From Bacillus australimaris (GTDB taxonomy: Bacteria > Bacillota > Bacilli > Bacillales > Bacillaceae), in contig NZ_LGYN01000001.1 in assembly GCF_001307105.1 (NCBI RefSeq), positions 248,001-312,000 of the forward strand: a stretch of 64,000 nucleotides of DNA, written 5' to 3'. Shown piece after piece: positions 52,244-62,346 of this stretch (positions within the stretch are counted from its first letter, which is position 1; every line of letters starts with the position of its first letter). The position numbers and the translations under genes were made by a program. Below the pieces are notes generated by a model. It was not told the DNA's origin, ran no database searches, and saw only the letters and a list, made by a program, of their open reading frames with translations.

Positions 52244-53197
52244 CTATTCTTTCATCCCTTTAAAATAGCTTTTCAGTACTAAATATTGTTCCATTTCCCC
52301 GAGGAAATGAAAGAGTGCAGCTCTTGCCTCAAATTCTTCTCGTGTTTGCGGGAGAGGAAGTGCATCGAACTCTTCTTTCATATCAATGAGGCGTCTTAAA
52401 AACTTATGCGCTGTGTTCCCAGGGTGAATATGTTCGCGTAAGTCTCTAATATATTCTGCAATGATTTGTCCATGCTCCGTTGTGACGGAAATGGACGTAA
52501 TTTTGGGCAGCACACGCTCAATGATTTCAAATTGCTTTTGTCTCATGTTGAAATAATGATAATACAGGTTTTCATGTCTTAACACATGGTTTTCAACATC
52601 ACGATATGCAAGAGCTTTCGCTTCTTTAATCAACTGATGTGTCTCTGGTATTTCCTTTCCTGTCCAGTCTTGTTTCCCTGTCATTAAGTATTGCTCAATT
52701 TCCTCAAAGATTTTTGCAAAGTTGGCTTCAATCTGTTCGCTGTAGCGTTTAAGCTTTTTATCAACACTAGGCATATATAGGTTCATAATTAGTGCAACCC
52801 CAACACCAATGGTAATCAGCAGTAGTTCATTCCAGATGAGATGGAGGGTAATCCCGCCAGACATGTATAAATGGAGGATGATGACTGAACTTGTCACAAT
52901 CCCTTCTTTAATTCGAAGCAAAACCGTTGTTGGAATAAAGACAAGCAGCATCAAACCAATGACAAAAGGATGATACCCAATCAGGTCGAAAAATAAGTAA
53001 GAAAACAAAATAGCAAGACTGCATGCGGCAAAGCGGGCTCCCGATGCTAAGAGGGACCTTTTCTTCGTCACCTGAATACAAAGGATCGTAATAATCCCTG
53101 CAGCTGAATAATTTTGCAAGCCAAGCAATTGTGCAATATAAATAGCGATCGCTGTTCCTAATGCTGTTTTCAGCGTTCGGTAGCCGATTTTAAACAT
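52244..53197 (-). CDS. yqjA: YqjA, aromatic acid exporter-like (ArAE) membrane protein
   Basis: 317 residues. Six membrane helices in the first half (FKIGYRTLKTALGTAIAIYI; IITILCIQVTKKRSL; VIGLMLLVFIPTTVLL; ILHLYMSGGIT). A soluble helical C-terminal domain follows, rich in charged residues (YRDVENHVLRHENLYYHYFN). FUSC/ArAE-type fold; transport substrate unknown. ATG at 53197 chosen over 53230 because the upstream one has no SD and the family starts MFKIGYRT. Confidence 0.87.
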   Translation of the reverse strand: MFKIGYRTLKTALGTAIAIYIAQLLGLQNYSAAGIITILCIQVTKKRSLLASGARFAACSLAILFSYLFFDLIGYHPFVIGLMLLVFIPTTVLLRIKEGIVTSSVIILHLYMSGGITLHLIWNELLLITIGVGVALIMNLYMPSVDKKLKRYSEQIEANFAKIFEEIEQYLMTGKQDWTGKEIPETHQLIKEAKALAYRDVENHVLRHENLYYHYFNMRQKQFEIIERVLPKITSISVTTEHGQIIAEYIRDLREHIHPGNTAHKFLRRLIDMKEEFDALPLPQTREEFEARAALFHFLGEMEQYLVLKSYFKGMKE

Positions 53198-53274
53198 GAT
53201 GTGATTCACTCTTTTCTGTCTTGTTTCCATTCACTTTTGTGAAGTGATGAACTTTTTTTACTTTCCCCATTATA

Positions 53275-53312
53275 ATCAAAAAAAGAAGGAGATGTTAAGT
53301 CTCCTTCTCTTT
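53275..53312 (-). terminator. Intrinsic terminator after artR
   Basis: Stem AGAAGGAGA / TCTCCTTCT with an eight-base loop followed by seven T residues on the minus strand, just past the artR stop. Confidence 0.9.
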
Positions 53313-53317
53313 TTTCT

Positions 53318-54040
53318 TTATAATATTTTTTGTAAGAAGTCTTGCGCACGCTTCGAAGACGGTGATTCAAAAAATTGCACAGGGTTTGCATCCTCTACAA
53401 TTTTCCCGTCATCCATAAAGATCACGCGGTCAGCCACTTCTTTTGCAAAGCCCATTTCATGTGTGACGATGACGAGGGTCATACCAGATTGAGCCAGCTC
53501 TTTCATAACCTCTAACACTTCCTTCACCATTTCAGGATCTAGTGCTGAAGTGGGTTCGTCAAACAGCATAATGTCTGGTGTCATGGCAAGCGCACGCGCA
53601 ATCGCCACACGCTGCTTTTGACCGCCGGACAAACGGTTTGGGAAGTCATCTTTTTTCTCTAAAAGCCCTACCTTTTTCAGCAGATCTTCAGCTTGTTTGA
53701 TGCTCTCTTCCTTCGATTGATTCTTCACATTCATTGGCGCATACGTGATATTTTCCAGCACAGTTTTATGCGGGAACAGATGGAAATGCTGAAACACCAT
53801 TCCGATGTTCTCACGCACTTTAAGTGCATTCGTTTTTGGATTTGTGATTTCGGTGTCCTTAATTGTGATCACACCGGAAGTCGGCTTTTCAAGTAAGTTG
53901 ATGCAGCGAAGAAATGTCGATTTTCCTGAACCAGATGGTCCAATCACCGCTACAACTTCCCCTTCTTTAATGGTGGTGTCGATCCCCTTTAATACTTCGT
54001 TTTTCCCAAAAGATTTTGTGAGTTTCTCTATTTTAATCAT
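53318..54040 (-). CDS. artR: Amino-acid ABC transporter ATPase ArtR (YqiZ)
   Basis: 240 residues. Walker [13 protein letters not shown]-loop [14 protein letters not shown], signature [13 protein letters not shown], Walker [15 protein letters not shown]-loop VTHEMGFA. Polar amino acid importer type. In B. subtilis artPQR (yqiXYZ) is a high-affinity arginine system. It overlaps artQ by 8 bp. Confidence 0.95.
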   Translation of the reverse strand: MIKIEKLTKSFGKNEVLKGIDTTIKEGEVVAVIGPSGSGKSTFLRCINLLEKPTSGVITIKDTEITNPKTNALKVRENIGMVFQHFHLFPHKTVLENITYAPMNVKNQSKEESIKQAEDLLKKVGLLEKKDDFPNRLSGGQKQRVAIARALAMTPDIMLFDEPTSALDPEMVKEVLEVMKELAQSGMTLVIVTHEMGFAKEVADRVIFMDDGKIVEDANPVQFFESPSSKRAQDFLQKIL

Positions 54041-54689
54041 TTGATTTTAACTTCCTTTCCACCGATTTGCCGACAAAGGTGAGAACAAGCACGATGACAT
54101 AATAGATAAGACCCGCAAAAATAAGCGGTTCAAGATAATTATACGTAACGGCCCCTGCTTGATAGGCTCGTCTCATGACATCGCCCAGTCCAATGACTGT
54201 CACAATAGCTGATTCTTTTGTCAGTGTAATCGTTTCATTCACAAGTGCAGGTGAAATATTTTTAAATGCCTGCGGAAGCAATAAGTCCTTCATCATTTTA
54301 GCATAAGGAATACCTAACGCAACGGCTGCTTCTTTTTGACCTTTATCAATTGCATTAATACCTGCACGAATGATTTCAGAGACGTATGCCGCTGAGTTGA
54401 GTGAAAATGCCGCTACAGCAGCCCAGTATTGATCGATTTGAAACCCAAGAAGCTGAGGAAGACCAAAATAAATAATGAGCAATTGAAGCACGAGCGGTGT
54501 GCCTCGGAAAATTGACGTATAGAAATCCGCAAGCCAAATGAGCGGCTTAAATACACTAATCTTACAAAGGGTTAATAAAATTCCTAAGATAAATCCAAGA
54601 AAAAGCGATACCACTACAATAGAAAGCGTGACCTTAAGTCCTTCTAAAATAAAGGGCATCTGAGGTATTACATCTTTAAAATCCAACAT
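54033..54689 (-). CDS. artQ: Amino-acid ABC transporter permease ArtQ (YqiY)
   Basis: 218 residues, HisM-type permease with about five helices: [40 protein letters not shown] and the EAA loop [21 protein letters not shown]. Partner of ArtR and the lipoprotein ArtP. An intrinsic terminator lies between artP and this gene. Confidence 0.94.
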   Translation of the reverse strand: MLDFKDVIPQMPFILEGLKVTLSIVVVSLFLGFILGILLTLCKISVFKPLIWLADFYTSIFRGTPLVLQLLIIYFGLPQLLGFQIDQYWAAVAAFSLNSAAYVSEIIRAGINAIDKGQKEAAVALGIPYAKMMKDLLLPQAFKNISPALVNETITLTKESAIVTVIGLGDVMRRAYQAGAVTYNYLEPLIFAGLIYYVIVLVLTFVGKSVERKLKSND

Positions 54690-54732
54690 GACATTCTCCT
54701 TTTTTTGCTTTCATACGACATCAAAACAGGAA

Positions 54733-54758
54733 AAAAGTTCAACTCGTGTTGAACTTTT
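54733..54758 (-). terminator. Intergenic terminator between artP and artQ
   Basis: Perfect 11-bp stem AAAAGTTCAAC / GTTGAACTTTT, four-base loop, followed by TT on the minus strand. It lies within the operon and should make the binding protein more abundant than the permease and ATPase. Confidence 0.8.
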
Positions 54759-54807
54759 CAGCGCTTTCTACTTGATTTTCATGTATGACGCTGATTCTTT
54801 TCCTGAC

Positions 54808-55572
54808 TTACTTTTCATCAGCAAACCATTTTTTAATTAATTTATCAAGTTCACCATTATCTTGCATTTCTTTTAATGATTTATTAAATTTCGCTGTTAA
54901 GTCGCTATTTTTCTTGAATGCAATGGCTGAACCTTCGTTTGAGCTATTCAATCCAAATGCTTGGAAGTCTTTTTCCTTTTTCAAGTAACCAGCAGCTACT
55001 TTATCTTCAATAATAGCTGCATCAAAACGGCCTGCTTTGATCTCTTGAATGATATCAGAGATTTTATTACGGTCTTCAACTGTTAGGTTATATTTCTTTT
55101 GCAAACCATTTGCTTCTTCCTGTTGAATAGAACCTAATTGAACGCCGACTGTCTTGTCTTTTAAGTCTTTCTCTGCTTTAATTCCGCTAGATTTTTTTGA
55201 TACAATTAAGTTTTTAGCATTGTAATAAACATCAGAGAAATCCACTTGTTTTTTACGTTTTTCTGTAGGTGTCATTCCTGCAAGGACAATATCAGCTTTG
55301 TTTGTTTTAAGGGCGGATACAAGGCTTGCAAAGTCCATATCTTGTATTTCTAGCTTGTAGCCGTTCTTTTTTGCTATTGCTGTTGCCAGGTCTACATCAA
55401 ATCCAACAATTTTATCTCCGTCTTTTGATTCAAATGGCGGATAATCTGCTGATGTCGCCATAACGAGTGTTTTGTCGTCTCCTGATGCGTTTGAATTATT
55501 AGAAGAAGTTCCGCAAGCTGCGAGTGCAGCTGCAAGACCAGCTGTCATAAGTAATAATAACCACTTTTTCAT
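54808..55572 (-). CDS. artP: Amino-acid ABC transporter binding lipoprotein ArtP (YqiX)
   Basis: 254 residues. Lipoprotein signal with lipobox LAAC (cysteine near residue 20), then a SBP_bac_3 fold: VMATSADYPPFESKDGDKIVGFDVDLA, ADIVLAGMTPTEKRKKQVDFS and AAIIEDKVAAGYL. Arginine or another polar amino acid is the likely ligand. ATG at 55572, nine bases after GGGAGG; the frame to 55626 was rejected. First gene of artPQR. Confidence 0.94.
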   Translation of the reverse strand: MKKWLLLLMTAGLAAALAACGTSSNNSNASGDDKTLVMATSADYPPFESKDGDKIVGFDVDLATAIAKKNGYKLEIQDMDFASLVSALKTNKADIVLAGMTPTEKRKKQVDFSDVYYNAKNLIVSKKSSGIKAEKDLKDKTVGVQLGSIQQEEANGLQKKYNLTVEDRNKISDIIQEIKAGRFDAAIIEDKVAAGYLKKEKDFQAFGLNSSNEGSAIAFKKNSDLTAKFNKSLKEMQDNGELDKLIKKWFADEK

Positions 55573-55702
55573 ATGATGATGCCTCCCAGTATTTAAAATC
55601 ATGTGTTGATTTGAATATTTATTCACTATAATGTATTTTAAACACTTTCTTTTTAAGATGCAATAGTATTTTGCTAAAATTATTTTGATTCCATTGTCTT
55701 AT

Positions 55703-55742
55703 AAAACAAGAAGCAGCCCGATCTAAAGACCGAGCTGCTTCT
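55703..55742 (-). terminator. Intrinsic terminator after brxB
   Basis: Stem AGAAGCAGCTCGGTC / ATCGGGCTGCTTCT with G-U pairs, short loop, then TGTTTT on the minus strand. Confidence 0.9.
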
Positions 55743-55766
55743 ATTTATTCATTCAAAAGTCACATG

Positions 55767-56204
55767 TTAGATTTCTTCGCAATGCTCATCAAAAGCGGCT
55801 TGTAGTTTTGACACTACTTCCATTGGCTCGTGCCCTTCAATTTCATGACGTTCAACCATTTTGATGATTTTTCCGTCTTTTAATAATGCAAAGGATGGTG
55901 AAGATGGTGGAAAGCCTTCAAAGTATTCACGGGCTCTTGCTGTTGCCTCTTTGTCTTGTCCAGCAAACACTGTCAGCAATTGATCTGGACGCTTATCATA
56001 ATGAACAGAATAGCCTGCAGCTGGTCTTGCAATACCGCCTGCGCAGCCGCATACTGAATTCACCATGACAAGTGCTGTTCCTTTTTGAGTCAGGGCTTCG
56101 TCTACCTCTTCAGCTGATGTAAGCTCAGTGTAGCCTGCCTGCTTAATCTCTTCTCTCGCTTGTTTCACAATATCATTCATAAATAAATTAAAATCAATAT
56201 TCAT
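55767..56204 (-). CDS. brxB: Bacilliredoxin BrxB (YqiW)
   Basis: 145 residues, DUF1094/bacilliredoxin family. Thioredoxin-like fold with the CGC active site in [15 protein letters not shown]. It removes bacillithiol from S-bacillithiolated proteins. Located before bmrU as in B. subtilis. The start ATG at 56204 is preceded by AAAGGAGTGG. Confidence 0.95.
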   Translation of the reverse strand: MNIDFNLFMNDIVKQAREEIKQAGYTELTSAEEVDEALTQKGTALVMVNSVCGCAGGIARPAAGYSVHYDKRPDQLLTVFAGQDKEATARAREYFEGFPPSSPSFALLKDGKIIKMVERHEIEGHEPMEVVSKLQAAFDEHCEEI

Positions 56205-56374
56205 GTCCGTCCACTCCTTTTGCGTACCATAACCATTTTAACTCCATCATATCAAGGAAAACGCCTGCGGGCAAATGTGTTGTCTTTTCCTTCGCAACCT
56301 TTTTTTGAACATCGTTTATGAGCTGTCAAATTGGGGAAAAGTGATGATAAAGAGATGAAAGGGAGAACTGCGTG

Positions 56375-57268
56375 ATGGCAAAATTCAAAAAAGCGATGCT
56401 CATTTATAATGGAAATGCTGGACAAAAAAACATGGAAAAAACACTTGGTCAAACAGTGCCTCTTCTTTCTCTACATATTGATGAACTCATTCTTAAACCA
56501 ACAAAACAGCCAAAAGACGCCTATGATTTCTGCCGCCATATCGATGAAACGGTGGAACTGCTTATTATTTTAGGCGGAGATGGGACCGTGCATGAATGCA
56601 TGAACGGTATCGGCGGTTTAGCAAAAAGGCCCGCTGTAGCGATATTACCAGGCGGGACATGCAATGATTTTTCTAGAACGCTTGGAATTCCTCAACAAAT
56701 GCAAAAAGCTGCTCAAATGATTGTTGACGGCTTAGAAAAAAAGGTCGACTTAATCAAGGCAGAAGATCGATACTTATTAAACTTTTGGGGAATTGGGCTT
56801 ATTGCAGAAACCTCCAACAATATCAATGACAAGGAAAAAGCCGTACTCGGTAAAATCAGCTACTTCACAAGTGCCCTGCGCACCCTGCAGCAAACAAATC
56901 CTTTTCCCGTACGGATTGAGACTGAAAAGGAAAGCTGGGAAGAGGAAGCTGTCATTGTTCTTGTAATGAATGGACATTTTATTGGTACAAATAAAATTGA
57001 TTTGCCAAATGCAGCTATTGATGATGGAAAAGCGGAAATCTTAATTTGCAGAAATACGAGTTTCTCCGCTTTAAAGGAAATCTTTTCGATGAACCGTGAA
57101 GAGTTAGAGGATTTCACTGGCGATCTATCTCTCATTCAAGCGTCCAGTATTCGTATCCACACGGAAGAAGAAATGGATGCCGATACGGATGGTGAAGTTT
57201 ATATGAAGGCCCCCTCATCTTTAGAGGTGTTAAAACAGCATTTGACCTTTATTGTTCCAGCAGAATAA
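56375..57268 (+). CDS. bmrU: BmrU, diacylglycerol kinase-family lipid kinase
   Basis: 297 residues. DAGK catalytic domain: LIYNGNAGQKN, nucleotide-binding LIILGGDGTVHECMNG and PGGTCNDFSRTLG; the C-terminal beta-sandwich contains DADTDGEV. It would phosphorylate a lipid or sphingosine-like alcohol. ATG at 56375, nine bases after GGGAG; the GTG at 56372 is also possible. In B. subtilis bmrU precedes the drug pump bmr and its regulator bmrR; neither is present here. Confidence 0.87.
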   Translation: MAKFKKAMLIYNGNAGQKNMEKTLGQTVPLLSLHIDELILKPTKQPKDAYDFCRHIDETVELLIILGGDGTVHECMNGIGGLAKRPAVAILPGGTCNDFSRTLGIPQQMQKAAQMIVDGLEKKVDLIKAEDRYLLNFWGIGLIAETSNNINDKEKAVLGKISYFTSALRTLQQTNPFPVRIETEKESWEEEAVIVLVMNGHFIGTNKIDLPNAAIDDGKAEILICRNTSFSALKEIFSMNREELEDFTGDLSLIQASSIRIHTEEEMDADTDGEVYMKAPSSLEVLKQHLTFIVPAE

Positions 57269-57303
57269 AAAACGCCCGACATCATTTTGATTCGGGCGTT
57301 TTT
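57269..57303. terminator. Bidirectional terminator between bmrU and the small membrane protein gene
   Basis: 12-base arms AAAAAACGCCCG / CGGGCGTTTTTT with a 14-base loop that contains the TGA stop of the convergent gene. Confidence 0.93.
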
Positions 57304-57575
57304 TTAATATAGCGTCTGTATAAATATTCAAGTACATATCCGAGCAATGTCCCGGCGAGAAGTGATATTCCTAAAAAGCTATTGGCTACTCCTTTAAACC
57401 CGCCGACAATCAGCAAGCAGTACGCAATTTGAATAATTGAAACGATCGATATGATGAGCAGTAATCTTTCAGGATGATTGCGTGATTTAGATATGTACCG
57501 CAGAAAAGCAAACGCAATCGCTGTGATAAACATGAGTCCAATCGTTAGAAAAGCAAAAAAGTCTAGTCCAGACAT
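57282..57575 (-). CDS. Small membrane protein, possibly YesK-like
   Basis: 97 residues with three membrane segments (FAFLTIGLMFITAIAFAFL; LLLIISIVSIIQIAYCLLIV; GISLLAGTLLGYVLEYLYRR) and basic loops. I do not recognise it with certainty; the GGF-G-...GTLLG pattern recalls the YesK-like family. ATG at 57575 after AAAGGAGCG; the open frame to 57617 was rejected. The last codons and stop lie within the terminator shared with bmrU. Function unknown. Confidence 0.65.
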   Translation of the reverse strand: MSGLDFFAFLTIGLMFITAIAFAFLRYISKSRNHPERLLLIISIVSIIQIAYCLLIVGGFKGVANSFLGISLLAGTLLGYVLEYLYRRYIKKTPESK

Positions 57576-57604
57576 ATCATCGCTCCTTTCTCTTAGATGT
57601 GGAA

Positions 57605-57632
57605 ATCCCCCTCTCATGACCGGGAGGGGGGA
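57605..57632 (-). terminator. Likely terminator of the bkd operon
   Basis: GC-rich stem CCCCCTC / GAGAGGGGG region nine bases past the bkdB stop, followed by only a short T stretch (ATTTCC). Stable hairpin but poor T tail. Confidence 0.5.
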
Positions 57633-57640
57633 AAAAATGA

Positions 57641-58897
57641 TTAATAAACAGATGTCTGTTCGTCGATGCCTTCAAGAATTTGTTTAATTCGTTGAAGGAA
57701 TCTGCCGCATACAAGACCATCTAGTACTCTGTGATCTAATGAGAGACAAAGGTTGACCATGTCTCTAGCCCCAATCATGCCATTTACAATCATTGGACGC
57801 TTCACGATCGATTCTACTTGTAAAATCGCCGCTTGCGGGTAATTAATGATTCCCATAGATTGAACCGAACCAAATGATCCTGTGTTGTTGACAGTGAATG
57901 TACCGCCTTCCATATCACTTTGCTTCAGTGTTCCTTGTCTCACTTTAGACGCAAGCTCATGAATTTCTTTGGCGATGCCCTTAATGGTTTTTTCATCTGC
58001 ATCCTTAATGACTGGCACAAAAAGAGCGTCCTCTGTAGCGACAGCAATCGAAACATTGATTGCTTTCTTTTGCACAATTTTATCTCCAGCCCACATGCTA
58101 TTCATTTCAGGGAATTCCTTTAAGGCTTGAGCCACTGCTTTGACAAAGAACGCAAAGAACGTCAAATTAAAGCCTTCTTTTGCTTTAAATTGATCTTTCA
58201 GCTGATTTCTTCTTGTCACAAGATTTGTCACATCGACTTCCATCATTGTCCATGCATGCGGAATTTCATGCTTGCTTCTCAGCATATTTGCCGCAATTGC
58301 CTGCCGAATTGGCGTGACTGGCAGTTCAACATCACCAGGCATGGAAGAGATGGAAGGCGCTGCTTTTGCTTTTGATGGCTGTTCAGGCTTCGGTTGAACA
58401 GCATGTTCATTGATAGGTGCTGTATTCTCTTGAACGCCGCCATTTTCAATGAGCTGCAGCAGATCTTTTCTTGTGATTCGGCCGCCTGCTCCTGTTCCTT
58501 GAACAGCCGCTAAATCAATTCCGTGCTCATCTGCTAAACGAAGGACTGCTGGAGAGTAACGTTTCTTTTGACTTTGATTCTCTTTAGTTTGATCTGCTTC
58601 AGGCGCTTCGCTTTGCTCAGGTGCTGCTGCTTCTTTTACACTCTGAGGCGCGCTACCTTCTATTTCAATTTCACAGAACACTTCTCCTACTTGCAGCGTT
58701 TCGCCTTCTTGAGCCGATAGCTTTGTAATCGTTCCTGTAAAGGATGACGGAACTTCTGCGTTCACTTTATCTGTCATGACTTCCGCAATCGGATCGTATT
58801 TATTCACATGATCGCCAGGTGAAACGAGCCATTTGCTAATCGTTCCTTCTGTTACACTTTCACCTAGCTGAGGCATTTTCATTTGTTCAATTGCCAC
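57641..58897 (-). CDS. bkdB: Branched-chain 2-oxo acid dehydrogenase E2 (BkdB)
   Basis: 418 residues. Lipoyl domain with the modified lysine in EVMTDKVNAEVPS, an acidic/Gln-rich linker, a peripheral subunit-binding domain (SPAVLRLADEHGIDLAAVQGTG), a second linker and the catalytic acyltransferase domain ending HRVLDGLVCGRF. Core of the BCKDH complex making isobutyryl-, isovaleryl- and methylbutyryl-CoA, primers of branched fatty acids. Last gene of the operon. Confidence 0.96.
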   Translation of the reverse strand: MAIEQMKMPQLGESVTEGTISKWLVSPGDHVNKYDPIAEVMTDKVNAEVPSSFTGTITKLSAQEGETLQVGEVFCEIEIEGSAPQSVKEAAAPEQSEAPEADQTKENQSQKKRYSPAVLRLADEHGIDLAAVQGTGAGGRITRKDLLQLIENGGVQENTAPINEHAVQPKPEQPSKAKAAPSISSMPGDVELPVTPIRQAIAANMLRSKHEIPHAWTMMEVDVTNLVTRRNQLKDQFKAKEGFNLTFFAFFVKAVAQALKEFPEMNSMWAGDKIVQKKAINVSIAVATEDALFVPVIKDADEKTIKGIAKEIHELASKVRQGTLKQSDMEGGTFTVNNTGSFGSVQSMGIINYPQAAILQVESIVKRPMIVNGMIGARDMVNLCLSLDHRVLDGLVCGRFLQRIKQILEGIDEQTSVY

Positions 58898-58915
58898 TTG
58901 AAACCCTCCTCTTTC

Positions 58916-59899
58916 TTAAAACGCCGCTAGCTCTCTCATTTCAGCTTCTACCTTATCTGGATTGACCATGAAGAATTTCTCCATAGTTGGTGCATAAGGC
59001 ATTGCCGGAATCTCTGGTCCTGCCAGGCGTTTGATTGGTGCGTCTAAATCAAATAAGCAATGCTCCGAAATGATCGCCGCAACCTCACTCATGATGCTGC
59101 CCTCTTTTGTATCTTCCGTTAACAGAAGCACTTTGCCTGTTTTTGATGCAGCTTCAATAATCGCTTCCTGATCAAGCGGATACACTGTTCTCAGATCGAG
59201 AATATGAGCGGAAATACCGTCTTTTGCAAGGCGGTCTGCTGCTTGCAGCGCAAAATGGACACACAGGCCATATGTAATGACCGTAATATCATCGCCTTCA
59301 CGTTTCACATCTGCTTTTCCAATCGGAAGTGTATAATCCTCTTCAGGCACTTCTCCTTTAATAAGACGATATGCACGTTTATGTTCAAAGAACAATACAG
59401 GATCTGGATCACGCACTGCTGCCTTTAAAAGACCTTTTACATCATAAGGAGTAGAAGGCATCACAATCTTCAAACCAGGCTGGTTGGCAAAAATCGCTTC
59501 GACCGATTGTGAATGATAAAGTGCCCCGTGTACACCGCCCCCGTAAGGTGCGCGGATAACCATTGGACAGCTCCAATCATTATTTGAGCGGTATCTAATT
59601 TTTGCAGCCTCTGAAATGATTTGGTTGATTGCAGGCATAATAAAATCCGCAAATTGCATTTCTGCGATTGGACGCATCCCATACATCGCTGCCCCAATAC
59701 CTACACCCGCAATGGCTGATTCTGCAAGAGGTGTATCCATGACGCGCGCTTCTCCAAATTGCTCGTAAAGTCCCGCTGTCGCTTTAAATACGCCGCCCTT
59801 TTTCCCGACATCCTCTCCGAGCACAAACACTTTCGGATCTCGCTCCATTTCTTCTTTCATTGCCAGTGTAATGGCGTCTATATATGACATAACAGGCAT
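58916..59899 (-). CDS. bkdAB: Branched-chain 2-oxo acid dehydrogenase E1 beta (BkdAB)
   Basis: 327 residues. Transketolase pyrimidine-binding domain (VFVLGEDVGKKGGVFKAT, TPLAESAIAGVGIGAAMYG) and C-terminal domain (LRTVYPLDQEAI). Forms the alpha2beta2 thiamine-dependent E1 with BkdAA, encoded 12 bp upstream. Size and motifs are standard. Confidence 0.96.
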   Translation of the reverse strand: MPVMSYIDAITLAMKEEMERDPKVFVLGEDVGKKGGVFKATAGLYEQFGEARVMDTPLAESAIAGVGIGAAMYGMRPIAEMQFADFIMPAINQIISEAAKIRYRSNNDWSCPMVIRAPYGGGVHGALYHSQSVEAIFANQPGLKIVMPSTPYDVKGLLKAAVRDPDPVLFFEHKRAYRLIKGEVPEEDYTLPIGKADVKREGDDITVITYGLCVHFALQAADRLAKDGISAHILDLRTVYPLDQEAIIEAASKTGKVLLLTEDTKEGSIMSEVAAIISEHCLFDLDAPIKRLAGPEIPAMPYAPTMEKFFMVNPDKVEAEMRELAAF

Positions 59900-59911
59900 T
59901 TTTCTTCCCCC

Positions 59912-60904
59912 TTACTCCGCATACACGTAACGAAGTGCGCTTTCTGCATCAGCATAAGCTGCGTTTTCCGCTTCATCAGTGGCTTCGTTTACGATTTGCA
60001 TGATTTCTTTTGTCATTTCTTCTTTCATTTCAGAAGTCATGACGTTTCCTTCGATTAAATACGTTTCATATTGGATGAGCGGATCTTTCTTTCTCGCTTC
60101 GAGCACTTCTTCTTTTTCTCGATAGCTTGAATCATCGTCATCACTTGAATGCGCAGTTAAACGGTAAGAGATTGTTTCAATCAATGTCGGGCCTTCGCCT
60201 CTTGCTGCACGGTCTCTCGCTTCTTTGACTACGGCATATACTTCAAGCGGATCATTTCCATCAACGGTTACGCCTGGCATTCCATAGCCAATCGCACGAT
60301 CTGAAATACGTTCACATGCCACTTGTTTGTCATACGGCACAGAAATCGCGTACTTATTGTTTTCACACATGAAAATAACAGGCAGTTTATGCACAGCAGC
60401 GAAGTTAGCGCCTTCGTGGAAATCGCCTTGGTTTGATGAACCTTCACCGAACGTGACAAAGCTGACAAAATTTTTCTGTTCTAGACGTCCAGCAAGTGCA
60501 ATCCCCACCGCATGAGGAACCTGCGTTGTAACAGGCGATGATCCGGTCACAATGCGATTTGCCTTTTGTCCAAAATGACCCGGCATTTGTCTTCCGCCTG
60601 AGTTTGGATCGTCTTGTTTTGCAAAACCAGACATCATTAAGTCTTTTGCTGTCATCCCAAAGGCAAGAACAACCCCCATATCACGATAGTAAGGTAAGAC
60701 GTAATCTTCTTCTCTATTCAGCGCAAAAGCAGCGCCGACTTGCTGCGCTTCCTGTCCTTGACAAGAAATAACGAATGGAATTTTCCCAGAACGGTTTAAA
60801 AGCCACATCCGTTCATCAATTTTCCTTGCTAGAAGCATTGTTCTATATATATCAATTGCTTGTTCATCTGATAATCCTAGTTCCTGATGACGCATGTTAC
60901 TCAT
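59912..60904 (-). CDS. bkdAA: Branched-chain 2-oxo acid dehydrogenase E1 alpha (BkdAA)
   Basis: 330 residues. Thiamine diphosphate motif from TFGEGSSNQGDFHEG to the CENNKYAISVPY block; phospho-loop-like region YRLTAHSSDDDDSSYR. The second ATG (60904) is eight bases after AAGGAGG and gives the usual 330 residues; ATG at 60907 is five bases from it. Upstream lpdV ends 17 bp away. Confidence 0.96.
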   Translation of the reverse strand: MSNMRHQELGLSDEQAIDIYRTMLLARKIDERMWLLNRSGKIPFVISCQGQEAQQVGAAFALNREEDYVLPYYRDMGVVLAFGMTAKDLMMSGFAKQDDPNSGGRQMPGHFGQKANRIVTGSSPVTTQVPHAVGIALAGRLEQKNFVSFVTFGEGSSNQGDFHEGANFAAVHKLPVIFMCENNKYAISVPYDKQVACERISDRAIGYGMPGVTVDGNDPLEVYAVVKEARDRAARGEGPTLIETISYRLTAHSSDDDDSSYREKEEVLEARKKDPLIQYETYLIEGNVMTSEMKEEMTKEIMQIVNEATDEAENAAYADAESALRYVYAE

Positions 60905-60921
60905 CATGTTTCCCTCCTTGA

Positions 60922-62346
60922 TTAAAAATGGATCGCCTTCCCGTCAACAGCAAGGGCTGCTTCGCCAATCGCCTCTGATAAGGTCGGGTGAGGGTGTATC
61001 GTTTGCCCCACTTCCCACGGCGTTGCATCAAGTACTTTGGCTAATCCAGCTTCAGATATCATATCTGTTACATGAGGACCAATCATATGAATTCCTAAAA
61101 TATCATCTGTCTTTTGATCGGCAATGATTTTGACGAATCCATCAGACTCCCCGTTCACAAGCGCTTTTCCAATCGCCATAAATGGAAATTTTCCTATTTT
61201 GACTTCAAAGCCCTGCTCTTTTGCCGCCTGTTCAGTCAGTCCAACACTAGCGGTTTCCGGGTGAGAGTAAACACATTTCGATACGAGTGTTTCATCGAGC
61301 GGTTTTGGATCTTTCCCAGCCATATGTTCTACGGCAATCATACCTTCGTGTGAAGCCACATGTGCCAATTGAAGTCCACCAATGACATCTCCTATTGCGT
61401 AAATATGCGATTCTTTCGTTTGATAATGCTCATTTACGACAATGCCTTGTTTTTCGGTTTGGATGTCTGTGTTTTCAAGACCTATTCCTTCGATATTAGG
61501 TACTCTGCCAACTGAAAGAAGAAGTTTTTCCGCTTCAAAGGTCTGTACGTCTCCATCCTTTTCCGCTTGAATCGCAACGTGATTTCCCTGCTTTTCTACA
61601 GTATCTGTCAGTACCTTCGCATTTGTCACAAAGGTGATGCCTTTTTTAGATAATAACTTTTCCATTTCTTTGGAAATATCATGATCCTCTGTTGGCAAAA
61701 TGCGATCTGCAAATTCGATCACTGTGACGTTTACACCAAAATCGTTGAGCATGGATGCCCACTCAATTCCAATGACACCTCCACCGACAATCAGGATCGA
61801 CTGCGGAAGCTCTGACATTTCAAGTGCATCATCTGATGTGAGGATGTGTGTTCCATCCGCTTCAAGCCCTGGCAGCACACGTGGTCTTGATCCTGTCGCA
61901 ATGATGACCTGCTTCGGAATCAGCATCTCATTTTCATCTCCATTTGCCATTTCTACGGAGATCGTTCCTGGCATTGGCGAAAAAATAGATGGACCAAGGA
62001 TACGGCCGATCCCTTCATATACATCAATTTTCCCTTGTTTCATTAAGTGTTTGACGCCGCCTGCTAATTTTTCTACAATCTCTGTTTTTCTTTTCTGCAC
62101 ACTCGCAAATTGCAAGGCAATGCCGCCCGTCTCAACACCAAAATCAGCTGCACGTTTGACGGTTTGATAGACTTCTGCACTTCTGAGAAGCGCTTTTGAC
62201 GGAATGCAGCCTTTATGAAGGCATGTTCCGCCAAGCTTTGCTTTTTCTACAACTGCTGTTTTCAATCCAAGCTGCGAGGCACGGATGGCCGCTACATAGC
62301 CGCCTGTGCCCCCACCAAGAATGACGAGGTCATATTCAGTTGCCAT
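60922..62346 (-). CDS. lpdV: Dihydrolipoyl dehydrogenase LpdV (bkd E3)
   Basis: 474 residues. FAD motif [16 protein letters not shown], redox disulfide [19 protein letters not shown] motif [24 protein letters not shown] and the C-terminal [13 protein letters not shown] with the catalytic His-Glu. Re-oxidises the lipoyl group of BkdB. Its start overlaps the buk stop by 11 bp. Confidence 0.96.
   Translation of the reverse strand: MATEYDLVILGGGTGGYVAAIRASQLGLKTAVVEKAKLGGTCLHKGCIPSKALLRSAEVYQTVKRAADFGVETGGIALQFASVQKRKTEIVEKLAGGVKHLMKQGKIDVYEGIGRILGPSIFSPMPGTISVEMANGDENEMLIPKQVIIATGSRPRVLPGLEADGTHILTSDDALEMSELPQSILIVGGGVIGIEWASMLNDFGVNVTVIEFADRILPTEDHDISKEMEKLLSKKGITFVTNAKVLTDTVEKQGNHVAIQAEKDGDVQTFEAEKLLLSVGRVPNIEGIGLENTDIQTEKQGIVVNEHYQTKESHIYAIGDVIGGLQLAHVASHEGMIAVEHMAGKDPKPLDETLVSKCVYSHPETASVGLTEQAAKEQGFEVKIGKFPFMAIGKALVNGESDGFVKIIADQKTDDILGIHMIGPHVTDMISEAGLAKVLDATPWEVGQTIHPHPTLSEAIGEAALAVDGKAIHF

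Noticed and set aside
55667..55681. CodY-like sequence upstream of artP
   Set aside because: Only about 11 of 15 positions fit the CodY consensus in a very AT-rich stretch, which is expected by chance.
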